A DNA stretch of 64,000 bases. Source: Acetobacteraceae bacterium. GTDB taxonomy: Bacteria > Pseudomonadota > Alphaproteobacteria > Acetobacterales > Acetobacteraceae. The stretch covers positions 1 to 64,000 of the forward strand of contig DAIDJM010000028.1 in the NCBI GenBank assembly GCA_027451405.1. Direction: 5' to 3'. The notes under the pieces are model-generated. The model did no database searches. It was not told the origin of the DNA and saw nothing but the letters and a program-made list of their open reading frames with translations. The position numbers and the translations under genes are program-made. This document shows positions 55,220-63,657 of the stretch, one piece after another. Each line of letters begins with the position of its first letter. Position 1 is the stretch's first letter.

Positions 55220-56683
55220 TCACCCCCCAGCCATCGCCCGATACAACCGCGCGTAAGCGCGCGCCGGTTCCCGCCAGGACACATCCGCCCGCATCCCCGC
55301 CGCCTGGATGCCGGCCCACACCCCCGGGTCGCGATACAGCCCCGCCGCGCGCCGGATCGCCTCCGCCAGCGCCGCCGCCGTCACCGGCGCGAACACCACG
55401 CCCGTCGCCCGCCCCGCCGCGATCGCCTCCGGCGTCGCGTCCGTCACGGTATCGGCGAGCCCGCCCACCCGCGCGACCAGCGGCACCGCGCCGTAGCGCA
55501 GCGCGCAGAGCTGCGTCAGCCCGCAAGGCTCGAAGCGCGACGGCACGAGCAGCATGTCCGCCCCGGCCTGGATCTGATGCGCCAGCGTCTCGTCATAGCC
55601 GATGGTGCAGGCGATCCGCCCGGGATGGGCCGCCTGCGCCGCGCGCAGCCCCGCCTCCAGCGCCGCCTCCCCCGAGCCCAACACCGCGAGCTGCCCGCCC
55701 GCCTCGAGCAGCGACGGCAGCGCCTCGAGCATCAGGTCGGAGCCTTTCTGGCCGGTCAGCCGCGTCACCGCCCCGAACAGCGGCGCCCTGGGATCGGCCT
55801 CGAGCCCGAACCGCGCCTGCAGCGCCGCCTTGTTGCCGCCCCGCGCCGCGATCGACTCCGGCCCGTACCGCACCGCGATCCGCCCATCCCGCGCCGGGTC
55901 CCATTCGCGCGTATCGATCCCGTTCACGATCCCCGACAGCACGCCCGCCCGCGCCCGCAGCACCGGATCGAGCCCCATCCCGTCCGCCTCGGTCGTGATC
56001 TCCCGCGCATAGGTGGGCGACACGGTGGTGATCCGGTCCGCGACCTGCAGCCCCGCCTTGAGGAAGGAGAGCCCGCCATGATGCCCGCCTTCCGCCTCCT
56101 CGAGCGCCTCGGGCGGCAGCCCGATCTCCGCCGCGACGGACGCCGGAAACCAGCCCTGGAACGCCAGATTATGCACCGTCACGACGCTCGCCGGCCGCGC
56201 CCCGCTCCCGGCCGCATGCCGCAGATAGGAAGGTGCCAGCGCCGCCTGCCAGTCATGGGCATGCACCACATGCGGCCGCCAGCCGCCGAGCGCGCCGAGC
56301 CCGATCCGCGCCGCGGCGAGTGCCAGGCCCGCGAAACGCCGCGCATTGTCCGGCCAGTCGCGCCGGTCCGGCCCCAGATACGGATTGCCCGCCCGCGCGA
56401 AGAGATGCGGCGCATCCAGCACCAGCAGATCGAGCCCCCGCGCGCTGCCGGCGAGGATGCGCGCCTCACCCCCGAACAGCGGCTCGGGCGGATGCGCGAC
56501 CGCGTTGCCGAGCGCCGCCATCACCGCGGGATAGCCCGGCATCAGCGTGACGACCTTCACCCCCTCGGGTGCCAGCGCCGCCGGCAGCGCCCCCGCGACA
56601 TCGGCGAGCCCCCCGGTCTTGACCAGCGGATACGCCTCCGAGACGACCGAAAGCACCCAAAGCGGACGCATCAGGAGCGGCAC
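55220..56683 (-). CDS. glgA: Glycogen synthase (ADP-glucose)
   Basis: GlgA extends alpha-1,4-glucan from ADP-glucose. The 487-residue GT5 enzyme has the N-terminal VVSEAYPLVKTGGLADV (Lys of KTGGL binds ADP-glucose), VVHAHDWQAAL, VHNLAFQGWFP and the C-terminal PSRFEPCGLTQLCALRYG with the acidic Glu of the retaining mechanism. A GTG start at 56683 has GAGGGAG upstream; MRPLW at 56671 is possible. It is downstream of glgC on the same strand, separated by a palindromic region. Branching enzyme genes are not in the window. Confidence 0.95.
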   Translation of the reverse strand: MPLLMRPLWVLSVVSEAYPLVKTGGLADVAGALPAALAPEGVKVVTLMPGYPAVMAALGNAVAHPPEPLFGGEARILAGSARGLDLLVLDAPHLFARAGNPYLGPDRRDWPDNARRFAGLALAAARIGLGALGGWRPHVVHAHDWQAALAPSYLRHAAGSGARPASVVTVHNLAFQGWFPASVAAEIGLPPEALEEAEGGHHGGLSFLKAGLQVADRITTVSPTYAREITTEADGMGLDPVLRARAGVLSGIVNGIDTREWDPARDGRIAVRYGPESIAARGGNKAALQARFGLEADPRAPLFGAVTRLTGQKGSDLMLEALPSLLEAGGQLAVLGSGEAALEAGLRAAQAAHPGRIACTIGYDETLAHQIQAGADMLLVPSRFEPCGLTQLCALRYGAVPLVARVGGLADTVTDATPEAIAAGRATGVVFAPVTAAALAEAIRRAAGLYRDPGVWAGIQAAGMRADVSWREPARAYARLYRAMAGG

Positions 56684-56720
56684 GGCTCCCTCGCTTCCTC
56701 GGCACGGCGCGGTGTCTGTG

Positions 56721-56844
56721 CGGGAATTCGCTCCGGCGAGTCAGCGGGCGGCTGTTCGCGAGCACCGGAGCGCAGCGGCCTCGAGGCCGTGAGCACCGGA
56801 GCGCAGCGAACGGCCGTCGGCTGACCGCCAGAGTAGAATTCCCG
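56721..56844. repeat. Large imperfect palindrome between glgC and glgA
   Basis: The outer arms CGGGAATTC (56721-56729) and GAATTCCCG (56836-56844) are perfect. Pairing continues, with interruptions, through TCAGC...GTTCGC and GCGAAC...GCTGA. The exact centre is the palindrome CGGCCTCGAGGCCG (56776-56789). Between arms and centre stands a direct repeat, GAGCACCGGAGCGCAGCG, twice (56760-56777 and 56791-56808). Confidence 0.72.
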
Positions 56845-56854
56845 AGCCGACACC

Positions 56855-58111
56855 CTAAAGCCGGTCGATCATGGCCTGGGTGATGAGACAGACCCCCTGC
56901 CCCGTGCGCCGGAACCGCGTCGCGTCCAGCACCGGGTCCTCACCCACGACGAGCCCCTCCGGGATCACCACGCCCCGGTCGACGATCACGTTCCGCAGCC
57001 GCACCGAGCGGCCGATATCGACATAAGGCAGGATCACCGCCTGCTCGATCTCGGTGAAGGAATTCACCCGCACCCCGGTCGAGAGCAGCGTCCGCTTCAC
57101 CGAGGCGCCCGAGACGATGCAGTTGCCCGACACGAGCGACGCGATCGCCTGCCCCCGCCTGCCATCCTCGTCGTGCACGAACTTGGCCGGCGCGGTCATC
57201 TCGCCATAGGTCCAGATCGGCCAGTCCTGATCGTAGAGATCGAGGTCGGGCACGGTGTCGGTCAGGTCGATATTGGCCGAGAAATAGGCGTCCACCGTGC
57301 CGACATCGCGCCAATAGGGCGCCGCCTCCTTCGAGGAGCGCACGCAGGAGCGCGAGAAATGATGCGCGAACGCATGCCCGCGCCGCACCAGGTCGGGGAT
57401 GATGTCCCGGCCGAAATCATGGTTCGAGGCCGGGTTCGCCGCGTCCCGCCGCAGCAGCTCGTAGAGGAATTTGGCGTCGAACACATAAACGCCCATGCTG
57501 GCGAGCGACATCTCCGGCTTGCCCGGCATCGGCGGCGGATCGGCCGGCTTCTCGACGAAATCGAGGATGCGGTCCCGCGCATCGACATGCATCACGCCGA
57601 ACCCGGAGGCCTCCGCCCGCGGCACCTCGATGCAGGCGACGGTCACCTCCGCCCCCTGATCGACATGCTGCTGCAGCATCTGCTCGTAATCCATCTTGTA
57701 GATGTGATCACCGGCGAGCAGCACGATGTAACGCGGCGCGTAATCCTCGACGATATCGAGGTTCTGATAGACCGCGTCCGCGGTCCCGAGATACCATTTT
57801 TCTTCCGAAACGCGCTGGCTCGCCGGCAGGATGTCGAAGCTTTCGTTGCGCTCGGGCCGGAAGAAGTTCCAGCCGCGCTGCAGATGCCGGATCAGGCTGT
57901 GCGCCTTATACTGGGTCGCGACCGCGATGCGCCGGATGCCGGAATTGAGCGCGTTCGAGAGCGCGAAATCGATGATGCGCGTCTTGCCGCCGAAATAGAC
58001 CGCGGGCTTGGCCCGCACGTCGGTCAGCTCCATCAGCCGGCTGCCGCGTCCGCCGGCAAGCACGTACGCCATCGCGTAACGGGAATAGGGACCGGGCAGG
58101 GCGGGGCTCAT
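56855..58111 (-). CDS. glgC: Glucose-1-phosphate adenylyltransferase
   Basis: GlgC makes ADP-glucose, the regulated step of glycogen synthesis. The 418-residue protein has the N-terminal nucleotide loop [41 protein letters not shown], the sugar-phosphate site FVEKP and a C-terminal left-handed beta-helix. The allosteric features are those of proteobacterial enzymes. With glgA it forms the glycogen storage pair. Confidence 0.96.
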   Translation of the reverse strand: MSPALPGPYSRYAMAYVLAGGRGSRLMELTDVRAKPAVYFGGKTRIIDFALSNALNSGIRRIAVATQYKAHSLIRHLQRGWNFFRPERNESFDILPASQRVSEEKWYLGTADAVYQNLDIVEDYAPRYIVLLAGDHIYKMDYEQMLQQHVDQGAEVTVACIEVPRAEASGFGVMHVDARDRILDFVEKPADPPPMPGKPEMSLASMGVYVFDAKFLYELLRRDAANPASNHDFGRDIIPDLVRRGHAFAHHFSRSCVRSSKEAAPYWRDVGTVDAYFSANIDLTDTVPDLDLYDQDWPIWTYGEMTAPAKFVHDEDGRRGQAIASLVSGNCIVSGASVKRTLLSTGVRVNSFTEIEQAVILPYVDIGRSVRLRNVIVDRGVVIPEGLVVGEDPVLDATRFRRTGQGVCLITQAMIDRL

Positions 58112-58360
58112 CGGGCGCTCCTGTAACGGGATTGCGCCACCTGGGCCAGATTGCGATGGCGTTCATGCGCGGCTTTTCTTGGGGGTTGCCGCCCGCCGGC
58201 CATGCCCCAGATAGCGGTGACCGAACCGATCGGTCAGCCGCCCCCGGAAAACCCGGGGTGCGGCGGCCGGTTTCTGCCCGCGCTTCCCGGAGCCCGCCTC
58301 ATGGCCGACAGCGAAATCGAGGATCCAGGCCACCGGCATCGCCACCGCGAGGATGCGCCC

Positions 58361-59494
58361 ATGAGCGATCGCGACGGCACCGGCACCGCCGAGCCGCCCA
58401 AGGCCAGCGAGGACCGCCAGCGCCGCGAGGCCGAGGCCAAGCGCGAGCAGTCCCGCCGCGCCGCCCGCCCCTGGGTCCGGCTCGCCATGGTGGTGATCCT
58501 GGTCGCGCTGATCGCCGGCGGCATCTGGTACTGGCTCGCCACCAAGAATCTCGAGACCACCGACGACGCCTACACGGACGGCCGCGCCATCGCGATCGCC
58601 TCCCACGTCACCGGCACGGTGATCAGCCTCGACGTGAACGACAACCAGTTCGTCCATGCCGGCCAGCCGCTCATCCATATCGACCCGCGCGACTACCAGG
58701 CCGCGGTCCAGCAGGCCCAGGGCCAGCTCGACGCCGCGGAAGGCCAGCTCGCCGGCTCCCGCCAGGCCTTCGCGATCGCGAAAGTCAATTTCCCGGCCCG
58801 CCTCGAACAGGCCCAGGCCCAGCTCCAGGAAGCCCAGGCCAATCTGTTCAAGGCCGAGACCGACTATCGCCGCCAGACCAGCTTGCCGCGCGGCGCCACC
58901 ACCGGCCAGGACATCGATTACGCGAAAGCGGCGCTGAAGACCGCCGAGGCCCAGGTCGCCTCGGCCCAGGCCGCGGTCCTTCAGGCCACCCCGGTGCAGC
59001 CCAACATCCAGCAGAGCGGCGCCTTCGTGAACCAGCTCTCCGGCGCGCTCGAACAGGCCCGCGGCGCGCTCGCCCAGGCCGAGCTCAATCTCTATTGGTG
59101 CGTCGTCCGCGCCCCCCAGGACGGCTGGATCACCAAGCGCAATGTCGAGCAGGGCAATTACGTCCAGCAGGGCAACCAGATCTTCACGATCGTGACGCCC
59201 GAAATCTGGGTCACCGCCAATTTCAAGGAGACCCAGCTCAACCGCATGCGCCCCGGCCAGCGCGTGACGATCTCGGTCGACGCCTACCCGTCGCTCAAGC
59301 TCGAGGGCCATGTCGACAGCATCCAGCTCGGTTCGGGCTCGAAATTCACCGCCTTCCCGCCCGAAAACGCCACCGGCAATTTCGTCAAAATCGTGCAGCG
59401 CGTGCCGGTGAAGATCGACATCGACAGCGGGCTCGACCCCAACCTGCCGCTGCCGCTCGGCATCTCGGTCGTGCCCACGGTCCATCTGAAATGA
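58361..59494 (+). CDS. HlyD/EmrA-family membrane fusion protein
   Basis: The 377-residue periplasmic adaptor has a charged N-terminus, one membrane helix (LAMVVILVALIAGGIWYW), the family motif TDDAYTDGRAIAIASHVTGTV, an alpha-helical hairpin (about residues 85-220) and a lipoyl/barrel end. It links an inner membrane pump to an outer membrane channel; no TolC-type gene is here. ATG 58361 with GAGGA is preferred; ATG 58301 with GGAG is an alternative. The stop overlaps the pump gene start (ATGA). Confidence 0.88.
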   Translation: MSDRDGTGTAEPPKASEDRQRREAEAKREQSRRAARPWVRLAMVVILVALIAGGIWYWLATKNLETTDDAYTDGRAIAIASHVTGTVISLDVNDNQFVHAGQPLIHIDPRDYQAAVQQAQGQLDAAEGQLAGSRQAFAIAKVNFPARLEQAQAQLQEAQANLFKAETDYRRQTSLPRGATTGQDIDYAKAALKTAEAQVASAQAAVLQATPVQPNIQQSGAFVNQLSGALEQARGALAQAELNLYWCVVRAPQDGWITKRNVEQGNYVQQGNQIFTIVTPEIWVTANFKETQLNRMRPGQRVTISVDAYPSLKLEGHVDSIQLGSGSKFTAFPPENATGNFVKIVQRVPVKIDIDSGLDPNLPLPLGISVVPTVHLK

Positions 59495-61068
59495 GCGGCA
59501 CGACCGGCGCCGAATGGCGCCCGAAATCCAACCCGTGGCTGATCGCCGTGGTGGTCACGGTCGCCGCCTTCATGGAAGTGCTCGACACCACCATCGTCAA
59601 CGTCTCGCTGCCGCACATCGCCGGCAGCCTCTCCTCCTCCTATGACGACGCCACCTGGGCGCTGACCAGCTACCTCGTCGCCAACGGCATCGTGCTCACC
59701 ATCAGCGGCTGGCTCTCCGACCTGCTCGGCCGCAAGCGCTATTTCATCATCTGCATCCTGATGTTCGGCGTCTGCTCGTTTCTCTGCGGCATCGCCGGCA
59801 GCCTGCCCGAACTGATCTTCTTCCGCCTGTGCCAGGGTTTTTTCGGCGGCGGCCTGCAGCCGAACCAGCAATCCATTATCCTCGACACGTTCGAGCCGGC
59901 GCAGCGCGGCCGCGCGATGGCGGTGGTCGCGGTCGCCACCATCGTCGCCCCGATCCTCGGCCCCACGCTCGGCGGCTACATCACCGACGATTATTCCTGG
60001 CGCTGGATCTTCTTCCTCAACATTCCGGTCAGCCTGCTCGGCGCCTTCGGCGTCGCCACCCTGGTCGAGGACCCGCCCTGGGTGCGCGAGCGCCGCGCCC
60101 AGGGCATCGACTACATCGGCATCGGCCTGATCGCGCTGGGCCTAGGCTGCCTGCAGGTGGCGCTCGACCGCGGCGAGGACGCCGACTGGCTCGGCTCGCC
60201 CTTCATCCGCGTGATGTTCCTGCTCGCCTTCCTCGGCATCGCCGGCGCCATCGGCTGGCTGCTCACCGCGAAGCGCCCCGTGGTCGATCTGCGGGTCATG
60301 GCCGACCGCAACTTCGCCGTCGGCGTCACCATGATCGGCGCCATGGCCTTCATCCTCTATTCCGGCGCCGTCATCATCCCGCAATTCTCGCAGCAGGTGA
60401 TGGGCTACACCGCGCTGCTTGCCGGCCTCATCCTGTCGCCCGGCGGCGCCATCGTCATCCTGCTGATCCCGATGGTCACGCGCTCGCTCAACGTCATTCC
60501 GACCCGCTACCTGATCATGACCGGCTTCACCGTCATGGGCTGTTCGCTGATCTATTCGAGCCATCTCGCGCCCGACATGGATTTCCTCCATCTCGCCCTG
60601 CTGCGCGCCTCGCAGACCGCCGGCCTCGCCTTCATGTTCGTGCCGATCTCGACGATCGCCTATTCGAGCCTGCCGCGCGAACTCAACGGCGACGCCGCCG
60701 CGCTCTACACCATGTTCCGCAACGTGTTCGGCTCGATCGGCATCTCCACCGCGACCGCTCTGGTCTCCCAGCAGACGCAGATCCGCCAAGCGTACCTGTC
60801 GCAACACATGACGCCGATGAATCAACCCTACCAGGAACTGCTGCAGAAAACGACGCAGGCGGTGATCGCCCTCGGCCACCCCGCCGCCACCGCCCAGCAG
60901 GCCGCCATGGGCCAGATCTACCAGACCTTCCGGACCCAGGCCTCGGTGCTCGCCTACACCGACGTCTTCCAGATCTGCGCCTTTGCCGCTTTTGCATTGG
61001 TACCGCTGACGTTTCTGTTCTCTAACTACAAGCCCGGCAAAGGGGCTCCCGCCGCCGCCGCCCATTGA
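59491..61068 (+). CDS. DHA2-family multidrug efflux MFS pump (EmrB-like)
   Basis: The 525-residue major facilitator has 14 predicted membrane segments and the family motifs FMEVLDTTIVNVSLPHIAG (motif D1), GRKRYF (motif A) and LGPTLGGYITDDYSWRWIFF (motif C). Paired with the upstream fusion protein it forms an EmrAB-type exporter driven by protons, for hydrophobic drugs or fatty compounds; the substrate is unknown. No TetR/MarR regulator is adjacent. Confidence 0.93.
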   Translation: MSGTTGAEWRPKSNPWLIAVVVTVAAFMEVLDTTIVNVSLPHIAGSLSSSYDDATWALTSYLVANGIVLTISGWLSDLLGRKRYFIICILMFGVCSFLCGIAGSLPELIFFRLCQGFFGGGLQPNQQSIILDTFEPAQRGRAMAVVAVATIVAPILGPTLGGYITDDYSWRWIFFLNIPVSLLGAFGVATLVEDPPWVRERRAQGIDYIGIGLIALGLGCLQVALDRGEDADWLGSPFIRVMFLLAFLGIAGAIGWLLTAKRPVVDLRVMADRNFAVGVTMIGAMAFILYSGAVIIPQFSQQVMGYTALLAGLILSPGGAIVILLIPMVTRSLNVIPTRYLIMTGFTVMGCSLIYSSHLAPDMDFLHLALLRASQTAGLAFMFVPISTIAYSSLPRELNGDAAALYTMFRNVFGSIGISTATALVSQQTQIRQAYLSQHMTPMNQPYQELLQKTTQAVIALGHPAATAQQAAMGQIYQTFRTQASVLAYTDVFQICAFAAFALVPLTFLFSNYKPGKGAPAAAAH

Positions 61069-61154
61069 TCAACCGGCGCGGCAATGTGACCCGCCCGGGC
61101 GTGCGCGCCAGTCGCACGGTCCCGCGTTGACATCGGCAGCGGAGGATCACGCGC

Positions 61155-62444
61155 GTGGCATTTCGGAAGATAGCAGGCTCAGCCGTGCGGGGCGCCGTCG
61201 AACTGGCGCTGCGCGCGGCCGAGCGCGGCCACGACCCGGAGCCGGACGCGCTGCTCGACGCCCTCGCGGTGCCGCCCGAGGAGCCGGAGGCGGCGGAAAA
61301 TCTCGCCCGCCTGCTGCGCGCCTGCCACGCCGAAGCAGGCCTCTCCGCCTTCGGCCGCCGCGCCCTGTTCTGGGACCTCCACCAGCGCGTCGCCAATCTG
61401 CGCGCGCTCCGCGCCGCCGAGACCGAAACCCCCGCCATCCTCCGCGAGCGTATCCGGTCCCCCCTCATCATCACCGGCATGCCCCGCAGCGGCACCACCT
61501 TCCTGCATCGCCTGCTCGCCGCCGACCCCGCCGCCTTCGTGCCCCACGGCTGGGAGACGCTGCACCCCTATCCCGAACCCGGCCGCCCGGACCACCGCGC
61601 CCGCGACCTCGAGCGCCAGCTCAAACTCTTCGCGATCTTCGCGCCCGAACTCGTGCGCATGCACCCGGTCCGCGCCTCGACCCCGCAGGAATGCACCGAG
61701 CTCACCGCCGGCATCTTCCGCAGCCTGCGCTTCGAAACGATGTACGCGATCCCGAGCTACAAATCCTGGCTCGCCGCCGCCGGCCACGGCCCCGCGTACC
61801 AATTCCACCGCCGCTTCCTGCAACATCTGCAACATCAGCACGCGCGCGACGGTCACTGGGTGCTCAAATGCCCCGACCATGTCTTCGCGCTCGCCGAGCT
61901 GCGCGCCACCTACCCCGACGCCCGGCTCGTCTTCCTGCATCGCGACCCGGTCCACGTGCTCGGCTCCGTCGCCCGCCTCACCGAAGCGCTGCGCGTCCCG
62001 TTCGCCCGTGACGTCGACCGCCCCGCGATCGGCCGCCAGATCCTCGAGGACTGGGCCCGCGGCGGCGACATCCTCGCGCTGGAAGCCACCCAGCCCGGCC
62101 AGGCGCTGCATCTGCGCTTCCGCGAAATCGTCACCCGCCCGCTGGAGACTGTCCGCCGCATCTATGGCCATTTCGGCATGCGCTGGACCGAAGCCGCCGC
62201 CGCCCCGATCGCCCGCCTCGCCGCCGCCATGCCGGACGGCGGATACGGCGAATACGCTTACGATTTCAGCGATTACGGCATCACCACGGAGGAGGTGCGC
62301 CTGCGCTTCGCCGATTACATGCGGGCGCTCGATCTTCCGCTCGAAGGCCCTTCGCTCCGGCCACGCCTGCGGCAGGCAGGGCTCCGCCCCGCGCCCGCCG
62401 GGGCCGGAAGATCCCAGACCCCGTTGCTGTTCAGGAAAAGCTGA
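61155..62444 (+). CDS. Sulfotransferase-family protein
   Basis: The 429-residue protein has the PAPS-binding loop ITGMPRSGTTFLHRLLA (108-115 core), a central substrate part, and the 3'-phosphate motif RLVFLHRDPVHVLGSVARL. It belongs to the large Sulfotransferase_3 group of uncertain acceptors. The GTG start has GGAGG 10 bases upstream. The last roughly 30 residues (about RPRLRQAGLRPAPAGAGRSQ onward) are coded by an R-type repeat rather than by conserved sequence. Its 3' end overlaps convergent nsrR by 14 bases. Confidence 0.86.
   Translation: MAFRKIAGSAVRGAVELALRAAERGHDPEPDALLDALAVPPEEPEAAENLARLLRACHAEAGLSAFGRRALFWDLHQRVANLRALRAAETETPAILRERIRSPLIITGMPRSGTTFLHRLLAADPAAFVPHGWETLHPYPEPGRPDHRARDLERQLKLFAIFAPELVRMHPVRASTPQECTELTAGIFRSLRFETMYAIPSYKSWLAAAGHGPAYQFHRRFLQHLQHQHARDGHWVLKCPDHVFALAELRATYPDARLVFLHRDPVHVLGSVARLTEALRVPFARDVDRPAIGRQILEDWARGGDILALEATQPGQALHLRFREIVTRPLETVRRIYGHFGMRWTEAAAAPIARLAAAMPDGGYGEYAYDFSDYGITTEEVRLRFADYMRALDLPLEGPSLRPRLRQAGLRPAPAGAGRSQTPLLFRKS
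62353..62423 (+). repeat. R-type repeat, locus 7 (inside sulfotransferase 3' end)
   Basis: GCCTGCGGCAGGCAGGGCTCCGCC through GGGGCCGGAAGATCCCAGACCCC, a diverged copy wholly inside an open reading frame. Confidence 0.65.
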
Positions 62445-62859
62445 CCGGTTCGCGGGCGCGCAGGCAATCGGCGAGCGTATGCGCGTCCAGCACCCCGAAG
62501 AATGCTTCGTTGGCGTCGCGCAACAGGAAGCGCAGCCCGCAATCGCCGAGCAGTGTGCAGGCGCCTCCTTCGGCCCGGAAACATTCCACGAGCGGCTGCT
62601 CGCCCTCCAGGCGGCGGATCAGCCCGCCCAGCACGATTGACGCCGGCTCGACGGCCAGACCGACGCCCCCGGCGATGCCGCGCGTGGTCCGCGTCAGCCC
62701 GAGCGCGGTCAGTTGCTGCACGATCTTATGCAAATGGTGGCGCGACAGCCCGCCCAGCACGACCGCCAGCGTCTCGACCGTCACGATCTCCCCCGCCGGA
62801 AGCCGTGCGAGGGCGATCAGCACGCGCAGCGCGATATCGGTCGAGGCCAGAAGCCGCAT
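62431..62859 (-). CDS. nsrR: NsrR-type nitric oxide-sensing repressor
   Basis: The 142-residue Rrf2-family protein has the winged helix MRLLASTDIALRVLIALARL and LSRHHLHKIVQQLTALG. Its cysteines are at 93, 101 and 107 (C-X7-C-X5-C in VECFRAEGGACTLLGDCGL), the [Fe-S] ligands of NsrR, and LDAHTLADCL closes the protein. NO destroys the cluster and relieves repression. MRLL at 62859 fits the family start; MST at 62868 is possible. It is divergent from ric, with two operator-like palindromes between. Confidence 0.9.
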   Translation of the reverse strand: MRLLASTDIALRVLIALARLPAGEIVTVETLAVVLGGLSRHHLHKIVQQLTALGLTRTTRGIAGGVGLAVEPASIVLGGLIRRLEGEQPLVECFRAEGGACTLLGDCGLRFLLRDANEAFFGVLDAHTLADCLRAREPVSFS

Positions 62860-62883
62860 GGTGGACATCCCGGAGGCGTTAAC

Positions 62884-62900
62884 TGGTATTGACGATACCA
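62884..62900. promoter_or_regulatory. Operator-like palindrome 1 (NsrR candidate)
   Basis: TGGTATTGACGATACCA has perfect TGGTAT/ATACCA arms. It covers a possible -35 of ric (TTGACG, 62889-62894); TAGAAA at 62913-62918 with an 18-base spacer would be the -10. Confidence 0.68.
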
Positions 62901-62920
62901 CAATTCTCGGGGTAGAAAAC

Positions 62921-62937
62921 TGGTATCGCCAATGCCG
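62921..62937. promoter_or_regulatory. Operator-like palindrome 2 (NsrR candidate)
   Basis: TGGTATCGCCAATGCCG repeats the left arm of site 1 exactly and the right arm with two changes, 37 bases downstream, at the expected ric transcription start. Confidence 0.55.
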
Positions 62938-62969
62938 GTTTTGCGCCGGCGCCGGACGGGAGCAGGCCG

Positions 62970-63641
62970 ATGAGTGCCACGACGCAACTTGCCTTCGCCA
63001 ACCGCAGCGTGGGCGACATCGCCGCCAGCCTGCCCGGGGCGGCCGCGATTTTCCGCCGCCACAAGCTGGATTATTGCTGCGGCGGCCGAGCCACCCTCGC
63101 CGACATGGCGGACAAGAAAGGCGCGCCGCTCGACGCGCTCGAGAACGAGCTGCGGGCAGCCGCCGCTCAGGCCGAGCCCGTGCCGACCCCGGCCGCCACC
63201 GACGAGCTGATCGACATGATCATCGAGCGCTTCCACGAATCCCACCGGCGGGAGCTGCCGGAACTCATCCGCCTCGCGCGCCGCGTCGAAGCCGTGCATC
63301 GCGACCATCCGCTCGCGCCGCGCGGATTGGCCGACACGCTCGAAACGATCTACACGACGCTCGAGGACCACATGGCGAAGGAGGAGCAGGTTCTGTTTCC
63401 CCTCATGCGCCGCGGCGGGCACCCGATGATCTCCCACCCGATCGCCATGATGATGGCCGAACACGACGATCACGGCACGCATCTGCGCGAGATCGAGCGG
63501 CTGACCGGCGGCTTCGTGCCGCCCGAGGGCGCCTGCAACACCTGGCGCGCGCTGTTCGTGGGCGGCCGGAAATTCGCCGACGATCTCGTCGAACACATCC
63601 ACACCGAGAACAACATCCTCTTCCCGCGCTTCACCGGCTGA
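62970..63641 (+). CDS. ric: Iron-sulfur cluster repair di-iron protein (RIC/YtfE/ScdA)
   Basis: RIC repairs Fe-S clusters damaged by NO and oxidants. The 223-residue protein has the N-terminal ScdA_N domain with the paired cysteines Cys36-Cys37 (LDYCCGG) and a hemerythrin-like domain with His/Glu ligands (ESHRRELPEL, LEDHMAKEEQVLFP, EHDDHG, EHIHTENNILFPR). A divergent nsrR and the palindromes in between make NO-induced expression likely. Confidence 0.94.
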   Translation: MSATTQLAFANRSVGDIAASLPGAAAIFRRHKLDYCCGGRATLADMADKKGAPLDALENELRAAAAQAEPVPTPAATDELIDMIIERFHESHRRELPELIRLARRVEAVHRDHPLAPRGLADTLETIYTTLEDHMAKEEQVLFPLMRRGGHPMISHPIAMMMAEHDDHGTHLREIERLTGGFVPPEGACNTWRALFVGGRKFADDLVEHIHTENNILFPRFTG

Positions 63642-63657
63642 ACCGGGCCGCATCGCG

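Noticed and set aside
58132-59490. 453-codon upstream extension of the EmrB-like frame
   Set aside because: The translation is a frame-shadow of the fusion protein gene; the MFS protein starts naturally at the ATGA overlap at 59491.
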